Positions 36,096-44,371 of a DNA stretch of 64,000 bases are shown here, one piece after another. Source of the stretch: Sandaracinaceae bacterium (GTDB lineage Bacteria; Myxococcota_A; Polyangia; Polyangiales; Sandaracinaceae); the NCBI GenBank assembly GCA_040218145.1, contig JAVJQK010000033.1:1-64000 (forward strand). Reading direction: 5' to 3'. Below the pieces are notes generated by a model that saw only the letters and a list, made by a program, of their open reading frames with translations, was not told the DNA's origin and did not search any database. The stretch's first letter is position 1. Every line of letters starts with the position of its first letter. Made by a program: the position numbers and the translations under genes.

Positions 36096-36659
36096 TCAGG
36101 CGCGCGTGGCTCGGGCGCGCGGGGCCTGGAAGACGCCGCTCTGCTCGACGCTGAAGGACCGCTCCGGCGGCCGCGCCCGCAAGAGGCCCCGCTCCCGCAG
36201 GTCCGCGGCCGTCATGAGGTCGGCGGCGCGGCCGTCGTCCTCGCCGCGGGTGACGAGGAGGTGGGCCAGCTCGATCAGCTCGGTCGGCCGCGCGAGCGCC
36301 GGGTCGAGCGCGAGGTCGTGCAGACGCCGCTCTCGCGCGCGCTCTCGGGCCACGGTCCGCTCGAGCTGCGCGCGCAGGTCGCCGAGCGCGGGGCGCTCCA
36401 CCATGGCCTGCGCCTCCGCGACCAGGTCCAGCGCCTCCCGCGAGGCCGCGCCGAGCTCGTGCAGCACCACCTCGGCCGCGTCGCGATAGACCAGCAGCGC
36501 GAGGGCCACCAGGACGTCGGGCGCGCGCTCGTCGAAGCACGCGAGGTGGTCCCGCAGGAGATCGATGACGTCCGGCCGGAGCCCATCATCCGTCAGGCCG
36601 CGCGCGACGAGGGGACGCAGCGCGGCGGGAAGTCGGTCGAGCTCGAGGGCGGCGTCCAT
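36096..36659 (-). CDS. hypothetical helical protein, 187 aa
   Basis: ATG at 36659. All-helical, rich in Ala, Leu, Arg and Glu, with no signal peptide or membrane span. Segments such as LVALALLVYRDAAEVVLHEL and LDLVAEAQAMVERPAL suggest helical repeats. The last 30 residues are Arg-rich and probably disordered. Family not recognised. It converges with the M20 gene and is divergent from argJ. Confidence 0.65.
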   Translation of the reverse strand: MDAALELDRLPAALRPLVARGLTDDGLRPDVIDLLRDHLACFDERAPDVLVALALLVYRDAAEVVLHELGAASREALDLVAEAQAMVERPALGDLRAQLERTVARERARERRLHDLALDPALARPTELIELAHLLVTRGEDDGRAADLMTAADLRERGLLRARPPERSFSVEQSGVFQAPRARATRA

Positions 36660-36795
36660 GGACCTTCGTACCGTGGGCGGCTGGCGGATCTTCCCTCGGC
36701 ACACCGGCCCGTTCCGTCCGCGCTGGAATGGGGACGATCGCGGCGCTCTTTCGCGTGCAAAAACGCCCCGACCGAGCGATTGGCCCGGATGATGG

Positions 36796-36824
36796 TTGAC
36801 GGGGATGGGTCGGGTCATGGAATT
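36796..36824 (+). promoter_or_regulatory. possible argJ promoter
   Basis: TTGACG (36796-36801), a 17-base spacer and GGAATT (36819-36824) place a transcription start just ahead of the ATG at 36835. The -35 is good and the -10 weak. Assigned by eye. Confidence 0.35.
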
Positions 36825-36834
36825 CTGCGGTCGC

Positions 36835-38037
36835 ATGACCGACTCCCAACATCCCACCGTGGCCGGCTTCTCGTTCGCCGCCATGCACTGCGGCATCAAG
36901 AGCAACGGGGCGCTCGACCTCGGGCTCATCGTCGCCGACGACGCGGTCTCCGTGGCCGGCATGTTCACCAAGAACCGCGTGAAGGCCGCGCCCGTCGAGC
37001 TGTCGATGCAGCGGGTCGAGCGGGGGCGCGCCCAGGCCATCGTGGTCAACAGCGGCAACGCCAACGCCTGCACGGGCAAGAAGGGCAAGGAGGACGCCCG
37101 GGTCATCACCTCGATCGTGGCCGACGAGCTGGGCGTGGCCGACGACATGGTGCTCATGGCGTCCACCGGGATCATCGGTCACCCGCTCCCCTCGGAGCGC
37201 ATCGAGGCGGTCCTGCCCGAGCTGCTCAAGTCGGCGACGCCCGACCAGATCGATCCGTTCGCGCGGGCGATCATGACCACCGATCGCTGGCCGAAGGTCT
37301 CGTCGATCAAGTTCCCCATCGGGCACGACCAGGAGGTCACCGTGCTCGGGATCGCCAAGGGCGCGGGCATGATCCACCCGGACATGGCCACCACCCTCGC
37401 GTTCGTCCTGACCGACGCCCCGATGCACAGCTCGTTCTTGAGCCGCGCGCTCAACACGGCCGTCGATCGCACCTTCAACCAGCTGACGGTCGATGGGTGC
37501 ACGAGCACCAACGACTCCATCTTCGCGATGAGCTCCAACAAGGTGCAGTCGGAGCCGCTCCGGGGCAGCGACCGCGACGCGCGGCGCTTCATCGACGCCC
37601 TGGTCGACGTGCTCGGCGAGCTCGGCCGGCGCATCGTGCAAGACGGCGAGGGCGCCAAGCACGTCGTCAGCCTCGAGGTCATCGGCGCGCCGAGCGAGGA
37701 CGCGGCGCGCAAGGTCGGCGAGGCCATCGCCACGAGCCTGCTCGTCAAGGCGGCCGTCTACGGTCGAGACCCGAACTGGGGCCGCATCATGGCCGCGGCG
37801 GGCACGGCCGGGGTCGCCTTCGATCCCAGCAAGGTCGACATCAAGATCGGCAAGGTCACCGTCTGCAAGAAGGGCATGGGCGTGGGCCGCGACGCGGAGG
37901 AAGACGCGCGCCGCGCGATGAACGACCCGAGCTACCGCATCACGGTCAAGCTCGGCCCCGGCAAGGCGAAGAGCACCTACACGTTCTGCGACATCGGCGA
38001 GGACTACCTCCGCCTCAACGCCGCCTACCGCACCTGA
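36835..38037 (+). CDS. argJ: bifunctional ornithine acetyltransferase/N-acetylglutamate synthase
   Basis: 400 aa from the ATG giving MTDSQHPTVAGF. The ArgJ family is clear: CGIKSNGALDLGLIVAD, VVNSGNANACTG, MASTGIIG, and the self-cleavage region AKGAGMIHPDMATTLAF, where the first Thr of ATTL is the expected nucleophile freed by autolysis into alpha and beta chains. The C-terminal GRDPNWGRIMAAAG is also typical. It moves acetyl groups in the arginine pathway. Usual PNMAT is PDMAT here. No other arg genes are nearby. Confidence 0.96.
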   Translation: MTDSQHPTVAGFSFAAMHCGIKSNGALDLGLIVADDAVSVAGMFTKNRVKAAPVELSMQRVERGRAQAIVVNSGNANACTGKKGKEDARVITSIVADELGVADDMVLMASTGIIGHPLPSERIEAVLPELLKSATPDQIDPFARAIMTTDRWPKVSSIKFPIGHDQEVTVLGIAKGAGMIHPDMATTLAFVLTDAPMHSSFLSRALNTAVDRTFNQLTVDGCTSTNDSIFAMSSNKVQSEPLRGSDRDARRFIDALVDVLGELGRRIVQDGEGAKHVVSLEVIGAPSEDAARKVGEAIATSLLVKAAVYGRDPNWGRIMAAAGTAGVAFDPSKVDIKIGKVTVCKKGMGVGRDAEEDARRAMNDPSYRITVKLGPGKAKSTYTFCDIGEDYLRLNAAYRT

Positions 38038-38143
38038 GCGGAGCGGCCGGCCCCCCGAGCGGCAGGGGTTCCTCGAAGATGCATCACGTCTCCTCTTCAC
38101 CCCCACCCCCTCCGCCGATCGACGGCGCTCCGTCCTGAGGCGC

Positions 38144-38167
38144 ATGCCGGAGCGCATGCCGGAGCGC
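38144..38167 (+). repeat. 12-bp tandem duplication at the start codon
   Basis: ATGCCGGAGCGC occurs twice in a row, so the protein begins MPERMPER and either ATG could serve as start. Confidence 0.8.
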
Positions 38168-38992
38168 GCTCGCTGCGCCGCGCACCCCGACGTCCCGGCA
38201 GCAGACACCTGCGCGCGCTGCGGCGACTACTACTGCCGCGGCTGCGCCGATCCCCGACACGACGCCGTCTGCATCCGCTGCGGCGACCGGCTCCCGAGCG
38301 GCATCGCCTGGGAGGACCCCCGCCACGGCGTGTGGCCCTGGCGCTGGCTGAAGACGCTGTGGCACGTGATCTGGAAGCCGAAGGTCGCGTTCCCGGGCCC
38401 CGCGCGCTTCGTGCCCGCGCTCGGCTTCGCGGCGATCTGCGGCGCGCTGATAGGGGTGATGCTCCTCGTGATGGGCGCCGCGCTCCTCGCGCCCGCGGAC
38501 AGCGTGCTGCGACAGCAGCTCGGCGGGGAGCCGAAGAGCGTGCTCTGGCTGGGCGCGGCCCTGGCCGTGCTGCTCCCGATGGCGGCGTCCGTCGTCTGGA
38601 GCGGCCTCCTCGCGATGTCGTTCGCGGTCGGGCTCGCCAGCGTGGGGCGCACGCGGGGGGTCATGCGTTTCGCGCTCCGCGCGTGCGGGTACGCGCAGGC
38701 GATCACGCTGCTCGCCGTCCTGCTCCCCTTCGGCTTCGCCCTGAGCGCGCAGCTCGTGGCCGACAGCCGCCTGCTCTTCCGACTCGCGCACGCGAGCTGG
38801 ATCGTGAGCAGCCTGGCGTGGCCGCTGCTGAGCGGGCGGGTCTGCTTCCACGCCGGGCGCGGGGTGGGGCTCGACTCCGGGCGCGCCGCCCTGGCCGCGC
38901 TCGGCGCCACGCTCGCCTGCGTGCCCGTGGCGGCGTGGGTGACGGAACAGCAGCTGGATCTGCTGGCCCATCCCCTGACGTTCGGACCGTGA
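38144..38992 (+). CDS. zinc-finger-headed membrane protein (Yip1-like), 282 aa
   Basis: Residues 10-50 hold a B-box-like zinc finger (CAAHPDVPAADTCARCGDYYC, cut here to its Cys/His pattern: C-H-C-C-C-C, ending CIRCGDR). After a Trp-rich stretch there are about five transmembrane helices (for example ALIGVMLLVMGAALLAP and AVLLPMAASVVWSGLL). This zinc finger plus Yip1-type membrane domain is a common myxobacterial arrangement of unknown role. The first 12 bases of the gene are duplicated, giving two tandem ATG codons (38144 and 38156). Confidence 0.8.
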   Translation: MPERMPERARCAAHPDVPAADTCARCGDYYCRGCADPRHDAVCIRCGDRLPSGIAWEDPRHGVWPWRWLKTLWHVIWKPKVAFPGPARFVPALGFAAICGALIGVMLLVMGAALLAPADSVLRQQLGGEPKSVLWLGAALAVLLPMAASVVWSGLLAMSFAVGLASVGRTRGVMRFALRACGYAQAITLLAVLLPFGFALSAQLVADSRLLFRLAHASWIVSSLAWPLLSGRVCFHAGRGVGLDSGRAALAALGATLACVPVAAWVTEQQLDLLAHPLTFGP

Positions 38993-39064
38993 AGGAGGGC
39001 GCGTGAATCGATGGGACGTTGCCAGCGTCGATCTCCGGGACCACGTTCCCTCCGGGACACAACC

Positions 39065-39373
39065 ATGACCGTCAGACGCATCGGACTGCTCTTCTTCGCG
39101 CTCCTCGCGCTGCCCCTGGTCGCGCAGGCGCAGAATCAGGTGCCGGACTGCGTGACCGTCACGCACTCGGCGCGCTGGGGCGCGGCGGGCTACGACCACC
39201 GCGTGCGCGTGGCCAACGGGTGCGAGAACCCGGTGCGCTGCACCGTGGCCACGAACGTCAACCCGGACCCCTCGACCATTCGCGTCGAGCCCGGGCAGTC
39301 CGAAGAGGTCCTCACCTGGCGCGACTCTCCGGCCCGTGAGTTCACCCCGCGCGTGAGCTGCGAAGAGCTCTAG
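39065..39373 (+). CDS. small secreted hypothetical protein, 102 aa
   Basis: Signal peptide MTVRRIGLLFFALLALPLVAQAQ, with cleavage near AQA. The mature ~79 residues form a beta-type domain with four Cys (PDCVTVTHSARWG, NGCENPVRCTVATN, RVSCEEL) that probably make two disulfides. No family name known to me. It converges with the gene at 39377 (3 bases between stops). Confidence 0.75.
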   Translation: MTVRRIGLLFFALLALPLVAQAQNQVPDCVTVTHSARWGAAGYDHRVRVANGCENPVRCTVATNVNPDPSTIRVEPGQSEEVLTWRDSPAREFTPRVSCEEL

Positions 39374-39376
39374 AGC

Positions 39377-40108
39377 TCAGCCGGCGTCGCTCGAGGCGCT
39401 CTCTTCGATGGTGCGACGCACCACGCGGTCGAGGTCGCGGCGCGCGCTCTGTTCCGCCGCCGCCGTGTCGGGGTTGCCCTCCGCCACCGCGCGCGCGGAC
39501 TCGGCCAGCGCCTCGGCGCAGGCGGCCACCGTGAAGAGGAACGCGCCCTGCGCGGGATCGCTGGCGGCGGCCATCACGTCGAGTCGGGGCGGCCCCTCGG
39601 GTGACGAGAGCGCGGCTTGCGCGCCCACCCCGAGGTAGGCCCCGCGGGCGCGCGCCTGCTCGAGCCGCACGCCCTCCCGCTGCGCTTCGCCTGCGATGAG
39701 CCCCTCCGCCGCCCGCGCCACCAGCGCCGCCGCGCGCGACGCCTCGGCGCTCCCCGGCTCGGCCGCGCTCCGGTACCCGCCGCGTCCGAACCCCGACACC
39801 GCCACCTGCTCGCAGGCCTCCGCCGCCTCGAGCAGCTCCACCGCCGAGCCGCCTCCGACCGCCAGCTCGAGCGCGTGGACCACGGGCTCGGGCGCCTCCG
39901 TGAAGGTGTCGACCGCGGTCAGCACCGCCGCGGCCGCCGCCTCGACGAGGACCTCGATGGGCGTGCCGCCGCAGGCCGCCACCCAGAGCCGATGGTCGCC
40001 GCGGGTGAGCGTGGCCCACACCGCGTCGAACTCGAGCGCTGCGTCGCGGGCCCACACCACTAGATCGTCGGGCGCGTCCACGCGCTCCAGCAGCTCGTGC
40101 AGCTCCAT
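39377..40108 (-). CDS. hypothetical protein, 243 aa
   Basis: Soluble, Ala/Glu-rich, mostly helical. The N-terminal segment (LVVWARDAALEFDAVWATL, then GDHRLWVAACGG) resembles the opening of small helical proteins sometimes labelled immunity-like, but I would not name it on this basis. It ends in an Arg/Glu/Ser-rich tail. It lies 15 bases downstream of the start-side neighbour set by the EBP stop at 40124, on the same strand, so it could be the second gene of that transcript's far end. Confidence 0.6.
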   Translation of the reverse strand: MELHELLERVDAPDDLVVWARDAALEFDAVWATLTRGDHRLWVAACGGTPIEVLVEAAAAAVLTAVDTFTEAPEPVVHALELAVGGGSAVELLEAAEACEQVAVSGFGRGGYRSAAEPGSAEASRAAALVARAAEGLIAGEAQREGVRLEQARARGAYLGVGAQAALSSPEGPPRLDVMAAASDPAQGAFLFTVAACAEALAESARAVAEGNPDTAAAEQSARRDLDRVVRRTIEESASSDAG

Positions 40109-40123
40109 GCCGCGCAGTATCGG

Positions 40124-41521
40124 TCAATCGAGCGCGAAGCGGCGCAGCTTCTTCCAGAGCGTGGAGCGCGAGACCCCGAGCAGCTCCGCGGCCTTGCTCT
40201 TGTTGCCGGCCGTGTGGCTCAGCGTCGCCTCGATGTGCCGACGCTCCGCCTCGTCGCACGCCTCGCGCGCGACCTCCTCGAGGCGACGCGGCACGAAGGC
40301 GCGCCCCGAGCGCAGCGCCTCCGGGGGCAGAGAGCTCACGAGCGGCCCCTCGGACCGCCCGAGGATGCCCAGCGCGTCCACGTCGCGAGGCGTGACCTCG
40401 GCGCCGTCCACCAGCAGCGCCATCCGCTCGACCACGTTGCGGAGCTCGCGCACGTTGCCGGGCCAGGGGTGCTCCACCAGCGCCTCGAGCGCGGCGGGAG
40501 AGAATCGCACCGGGCCTCGCCCCGTCTGGCGGCGCACGTCCGAGAGGATGGCCTTGGCCAGCGCGGGGATGTCCTCTCGACGCTCCCGGAGCGAGGGGAC
40601 GCGGATGACCACGGAGGCGAGGCGATAGAAGAGATCGGCCCGCATGCGCCCCGCCTTCACCTCGGCTTCGGGGTCGCGGTTGGTCGCGGCGACGATCCGC
40701 ACGTCGCTGTGCACCTCGCGCCTCGCGCCGACCGGGTAGTAGCGGTGCGTCTCGATGACGCGCAGCAGCTTCGCCTGCAGCTCCGTCCGGAGCTCCGCGA
40801 TCTCGTCGAGCAGCAGCGTGCCCCCGTCCGCGGCGGCGAAGAACCCGCTGCGGTCGCTGCGGGCGTCGGTGAACGCGCCGCGTACGGCCCCGAAGAGCTC
40901 GGCCTCGATCATCGTGTCGGGGATGGCGGCGACGTTGATGCGCACGAACGGGCCGCGCGCGCGCGACGACTGGCGGTGCAGATACGCGGCGACGATCTCC
41001 TTGCCCACCCCGCTCTCGCCGACGACGAGCACGGCCGAGTCGCTCCCCGCGGTGCGACGCGCGAGCTCGAGGGTGGCGCGCATCGTCTCCGACTGCGCGG
41101 TGCCGGCGGGGTCCGGGTCGTCCTGCACGGTGCGCTGCAGGAAGTCGACGCGGCGCCGGAGCCGCGTCGTCTCCACCACGCGGTCCAGCACGTGCTCGAG
41201 CGCCTTCATCGTCAGCGGCTTGTTGACGTAGTCCGCCGCGCCGGCGCGCATCGCGTCGACGGCCGTGGTCACGTCCGTGTCTCCCGTGACCACGATGACC
41301 GGGGGCGCGTCCTCGCCGGCCAGCCGACGGAGGAGATCGAGCCCGCTCATCCCAGGGAGGTGGAGGTCCGTCACCACCACGTCGACCATCTCACGGCCCA
41401 GCGCCTCGACCGCGTCCTCGGCCGAGGGGACATGCGAGACCTGGTGCCCACCGCGCGACAGATATTGCTCCATCATGCGCGACTCGAAGGGATCGTCTTC
41501 GACGATGAGTACGGAGGGCAC
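40124..41521 (-). CDS. sigma-54-dependent response regulator (NtrC type)
   Basis: 465 aa from a GTG at 41521 with AGGA nine bases upstream; a GTG at 41569 would add 16 residues. Receiver domain first (VLIVEDD, VVVTDLHLPG with the phospho-Asp, NKPLT Lys). AAA+ domain next: Walker A GESGVGKE, GAFTDA in place of canonical GAFTGA, Walker B LLLDEI, and an arginine-finger region FYRL. The C-terminal Fis-type helix-turn-helix is GNKSKAAELLGVSRSTLWKKL. It activates sigma-54 promoters after phosphorylation. Divergent from a soluble histidine kinase at 41721, its likely partner. Confidence 0.95.
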   Translation of the reverse strand: MPSVLIVEDDPFESRMMEQYLSRGGHQVSHVPSAEDAVEALGREMVDVVVTDLHLPGMSGLDLLRRLAGEDAPPVIVVTGDTDVTTAVDAMRAGAADYVNKPLTMKALEHVLDRVVETTRLRRRVDFLQRTVQDDPDPAGTAQSETMRATLELARRTAGSDSAVLVVGESGVGKEIVAAYLHRQSSRARGPFVRINVAAIPDTMIEAELFGAVRGAFTDARSDRSGFFAAADGGTLLLDEIAELRTELQAKLLRVIETHRYYPVGARREVHSDVRIVAATNRDPEAEVKAGRMRADLFYRLASVVIRVPSLRERREDIPALAKAILSDVRRQTGRGPVRFSPAALEALVEHPWPGNVRELRNVVERMALLVDGAEVTPRDVDALGILGRSEGPLVSSLPPEALRSGRAFVPRRLEEVAREACDEAERRHIEATLSHTAGNKSKAAELLGVSRSTLWKKLRRFALD

Positions 41522-41672
41522 CGCGTCGATCCTATCAGCGGCGCCTCCCGGCGGGTGTCCTGACTTCACCCCTCATGTCGCTGCTGCAGGCGGCCCGGTT
41601 CTCGGTTCGGGGCGACGAGGAAATGCTTCAGCGTCTTCGAGGAGTCACGGGCCGAGAGACCCGTCGTTCCGC

Positions 41673-41684
41673 CCGAGAAACGAG
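41673..41684 (+). promoter_or_regulatory. CCGAGAAACGAG element upstream of the histidine kinase
   Basis: The same 12 bases occur at 42654-42665 ahead of the next gene. Related copies lie at 41652-41660 (CCGAGAGAC) and, inverted, at 41596-41605 (CGGTTCTCGG). Possible binding sites for the adjacent EBP; inference only. Confidence 0.4.
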
Positions 41685-41720
41685 GAGCGAGGCTCTTCAA
41701 CGGACTGCTACCCTCTCCCG

Positions 41721-42599
41721 ATGACCCCGAGCCAGCGCGACGCGGTCCTGGCGGCGCTGCCCGACGCGGCGCGCGCCAGCCGCTACACGAGCAGCGTGGC
41801 GAGCCTGATCGTCGAGCACGATGGCGTCTTGATCGACGCGGCGGTCTCCCTCGGGGAGCCGCCGGAGGTGTGGCAGCGACCGCTCCCGCACGACGACCCG
41901 GATCAGCTCCAGCGATGGCTCGAGATGGTGGAGCGCCGCCGCGGTCAGCTGGCGCACGACCTGAGCGGCCCCGCCACCGGGGTGATGGCCGCGCTCGAGA
42001 CGGTGCTCGAGTTCGAGCCCATCCCCGAGTCGAGCCGACGGCTCCTGACCGAGGCCCGCTCGGGCATGCTGCGGCTGACGCGGCTCCTCGACGACCGGAG
42101 CGGGCTCGTCAACATGCGCAGCAACGCCGTGGCCGCCCCGCTCGTCTCGTTGGTGGAGCACTGGTGCCGGAACCTGGTGGAGGCGTACGACCCGGACCGA
42201 GAGCGGTTCCGCGCCCGAGTGGTCGCCTCGATGGACGAGGCCCGCGTCGACGCCGCGCTCGCGCAGGGCGCCCTGTCGGTGATGTTCGCCAACGCGTGGA
42301 AGTTCCGGCACGGGCAGACCGCGGAGCTCGAGGTCCGGGCCGACGTGGTGGACGGCCGGCTGAGCCTCGAGGTCACCAACGACGGCCGAAGTATCGATGA
42401 AGACACGTGCCGGCGCGCGGGAGAGCTCGGCTTCTCGCAGAGGGCCAACGGCGTGGGCTGCGGGCTCTTTCTGCTGCGGTGGGCGTCGCGAGGCCCGCGG
42501 CCGGGTGTCGTGATCATCGGGCCGTCCCGAGACGGTACGCGCGCTGCGATGTTTCTCCCGCCGAACACTGGCACTCCACCTGGCCCCCCATTGCGGTGA
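41721..42599 (+). CDS. soluble histidine kinase
   Basis: 292 aa, ATG start. A short N-terminal part without a recognisable sensor leads to a dimerisation region with QLAHDLSGPATGVM (phospho-acceptor His, H-box) and a HATPase domain: N-box MFANAWKFRHG, G1 VTNDGRSID, G2 GVGCGLFLL. No transmembrane helix. It is head to head with the sigma-54 response regulator, so the two probably form a two-component system. The input may come through a partner protein such as the receiver-like product of 42733. Confidence 0.9.
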   Translation: MTPSQRDAVLAALPDAARASRYTSSVASLIVEHDGVLIDAAVSLGEPPEVWQRPLPHDDPDQLQRWLEMVERRRGQLAHDLSGPATGVMAALETVLEFEPIPESSRRLLTEARSGMLRLTRLLDDRSGLVNMRSNAVAAPLVSLVEHWCRNLVEAYDPDRERFRARVVASMDEARVDAALAQGALSVMFANAWKFRHGQTAELEVRADVVDGRLSLEVTNDGRSIDEDTCRRAGELGFSQRANGVGCGLFLLRWASRGPRPGVVIIGPSRDGTRAAMFLPPNTGTPPGPPLR

Positions 42600-42602
42600 C
42601 AG

Positions 42603-42641
42603 GTGTTCACATTGCGAAACACTGTTCGCCCGGGTGAACAC
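42603..42641. promoter_or_regulatory. spaced inverted repeat GTGTTCAC...GTGAACAC
   Basis: Eight-base perfect arms (42603-42610 and 42634-42641) with a 23-base gap lie just after the histidine kinase stop and ~90 bases before the next start. This could be an activator or repressor site, or a weak hairpin. Confidence 0.35.
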
Positions 42642-42653
42642 TCGATGTTCGGA

Positions 42654-42665
42654 CCGAGAAACGAG
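42654..42665 (+). promoter_or_regulatory. CCGAGAAACGAG element upstream of the receiver-like gene
   Basis: Identical 12-mer to 41673-41684. Lies 67 bases before the ATG at 42733. Surrounding bases (GTTC-G--CCGAG) also match the first copy. Confidence 0.4.
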
Positions 42666-42732
42666 CGTCGTAAAAAGCCCAGTGATTTCGTCGCGCCCGC
42701 GTCGGCCCAGGGATTGCTCTATCACTGGGCGA

Positions 42733-43443
42733 ATGGCTTCACGTGCGCTCGCTTCTGGCTCTTCGGCTCCGTCCGCCGCGTTGATCGTGGAGGAGGTGCT
42801 GGCCACGGTGCTCTCGCCCGAGCGACGGGGTGAGCTCCTCGGCGAGGCGCTCGGCATGGCGGCGCTGCCCGCCATTCCGGACGGCGCGGGATCGCTGCGG
42901 GTGTTCGTGGAGGGCGCGCTCTTCTCGACCCTCGCCCGGCACCTCGAGGTATCAGACGCGCTCGAGCTCGTGGGGCAGATCCGGTCCGCGCTCGAGCTCG
43001 CCCTGGACTGCATGGAGGAGGAGCGTCCGATCTCGGACATCCACACGCGCATGTCGTTGCCGGCCGGCCCGCAGCGGGTGCTCGTGGTCAGCCAGGCGTC
43101 GCTCGTGGTGTTCCTGCTCCAAGACGTGGTGGGAGACGCGGTCGACGTGCTGCCCGTGTCCGACACGCCCGCGCTCCGGGACCGGCTGCGGCGCATGGCC
43201 GGTCAGAGCCTGCTCGTGGTGGTCGACCGGAAGCACCCCTGCGTGGGCCCGGGCGTCTGCAACCTGCTCCGCACCGAGCTCGGTCCCGACAGCACGGTGA
43301 TCTGGTGGGGAGCGCACGGCGCCGAGCGGGAGGACATCACGCGCCGCCTGCGCGGCGGGCCCCAGGCGATCACCTGCGAGTTCGACCTGCGCCTGAGCGA
43401 CCTCGGTGAGCTCTGCCAGCGGCTCCTCCAGCCGGCGGACTGA
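42733..43443 (+). CDS. degenerate receiver-like signalling protein, 236 aa
   Basis: Residues ~15-110 are helical, of unknown fold. From ~115 the pattern is receiver-like: QRVLVVSQASLVVFLLQDVV starts the first strand and helix but lacks the acidic pair, and SLLVVVDRKHP keeps an Asp near the phospho-acceptor position. STVIWWGAHGAE replaces the usual switch strand. Probably a pseudo-receiver. It follows the histidine kinase on the same strand and shares an upstream 12-base element with it, so it may belong to that pathway. Confidence 0.7.
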   Translation: MASRALASGSSAPSAALIVEEVLATVLSPERRGELLGEALGMAALPAIPDGAGSLRVFVEGALFSTLARHLEVSDALELVGQIRSALELALDCMEEERPISDIHTRMSLPAGPQRVLVVSQASLVVFLLQDVVGDAVDVLPVSDTPALRDRLRRMAGQSLLVVVDRKHPCVGPGVCNLLRTELGPDSTVIWWGAHGAEREDITRRLRGGPQAITCEFDLRLSDLGELCQRLLQPAD

Positions 43444-43499
43444 CCTCCTCGCGCTGGCGGGGATACCCGACGACCGCGGCGCCGTGCTAGCACGGAGGC

Positions 43500-44144
43500 G
43501 TGGCGGATCCGATCGCGCTCGTGGTGCTCGTCAGCGGGCGCGGCTCGAACCTGCACGCCATCGCGGAGGCGATCGACGCGGGCGCCTGTCACGCGCGGAT
43601 CGCGGCGGTGATCTCGGATCGCGGGCCCGACCGGTGCGAGGCGCTCAGCTGGGCGACGGGGCGCGGGATCACGACCGCGACCGTGCCCCCCAAGGCCCAC
43701 GCGGACCGGACGGCGTGGGACGCGGCGCTGGCCGAGGAGGTGGCCGCGCACGCGCCAGACCTGGTCGTGCTCGCGGGCTTCATGAAGATCGTCGGGCCCG
43801 CGTTCCTCCAGCGCTTCGGCGGGCGGACGCTGAACGTGCACCCCTCGCTCTTGCCCGCGTTCCCGGGCCTGCGCGCGCCCGAGCAGGCGATCGCGGCCGG
43901 CGTGCGGATCAGCGGCTGCACGGTGCACCTGGTCGACGCGGGGGTCGACACGGGGCCCATCCTCGCCCAGGCCGCGGTGCCCGTCCGCCCCGACGACGAC
44001 GCGGCCCGGCTCCACGCGCGCATCCAGCGACACGAGCACCGCCTGCTCCCGCGGGTGGTGCACTGGCTCGGCACGGGCGAGCTCTCGCTCGAGCGCGGGA
44101 TCGCCCCCGAGGCCGACGGCGTCCTCTACTCCCCGTCGGTCTGA
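43500..44144 (+). CDS. purN: phosphoribosylglycinamide formyltransferase
   Basis: 214 aa from GTG. Typical PurN: VVLVSGRGSNLHAI phosphate loop, VISDRGPDRC, LAGFMKIVGPAFL, and NVHPSLLPAFPG with the catalytic Asn/His, then VHLVDAGVDTGPIL with the catalytic Asp. It transfers a formyl group from 10-formyl-tetrahydrofolate to GAR in purine synthesis. The usual GLHAPEQA-like segment is GLRAPEQAI here. No other pur genes are adjacent. Confidence 0.95.
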   Translation: MADPIALVVLVSGRGSNLHAIAEAIDAGACHARIAAVISDRGPDRCEALSWATGRGITTATVPPKAHADRTAWDAALAEEVAAHAPDLVVLAGFMKIVGPAFLQRFGGRTLNVHPSLLPAFPGLRAPEQAIAAGVRISGCTVHLVDAGVDTGPILAQAAVPVRPDDDAARLHARIQRHEHRLLPRVVHWLGTGELSLERGIAPEADGVLYSPSV

Positions 44145-44296
44145 CGAGCCGCGTCGCGCCGACTGGGCACACGCTCGTTTGCCCGATCGAGCAAGTGTTG
44201 CGTGACCCCGGTCGCGTCGCCGAGGCTCGCGCACGTCGGCCATATACATCAACGATTTCAACAACTCATGGCGCCGGAGCGGGCGTGACGGCGGGG

Positions 44297-44312
44297 TGGC
44301 GCGGCCCTTGCG
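44297..44312 (+). promoter_or_regulatory. sigma-54 (-24/-12) promoter
   Basis: TGGCGCG, four bases, then TTGCG, matching the consensus TGGCACG-N4-TTGCW in both spacing and the invariant GG and GC. It points at the membrane protein gene at 44372. About 100 bases upstream (44171-44200) an imperfect inverted repeat built on ACAC-GCTCG and CGAGC-GTGT could be an enhancer. Two sigma-54 activators are encoded within 5 kb. Confidence 0.6.
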
Positions 44313-44371
44313 CAATGGCGGGGTGTGTCGCGTCGAAGGGACGCGGCCCGCGCAACCTCAGGAGAACCGTC

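Noticed and set aside
42587-42601. Second possible sigma-54 site (TGGC then TTGCG) at the end of the histidine kinase gene
   Set aside because: The gap between TGGC and TTGC is six bases, one short of the required spacing.
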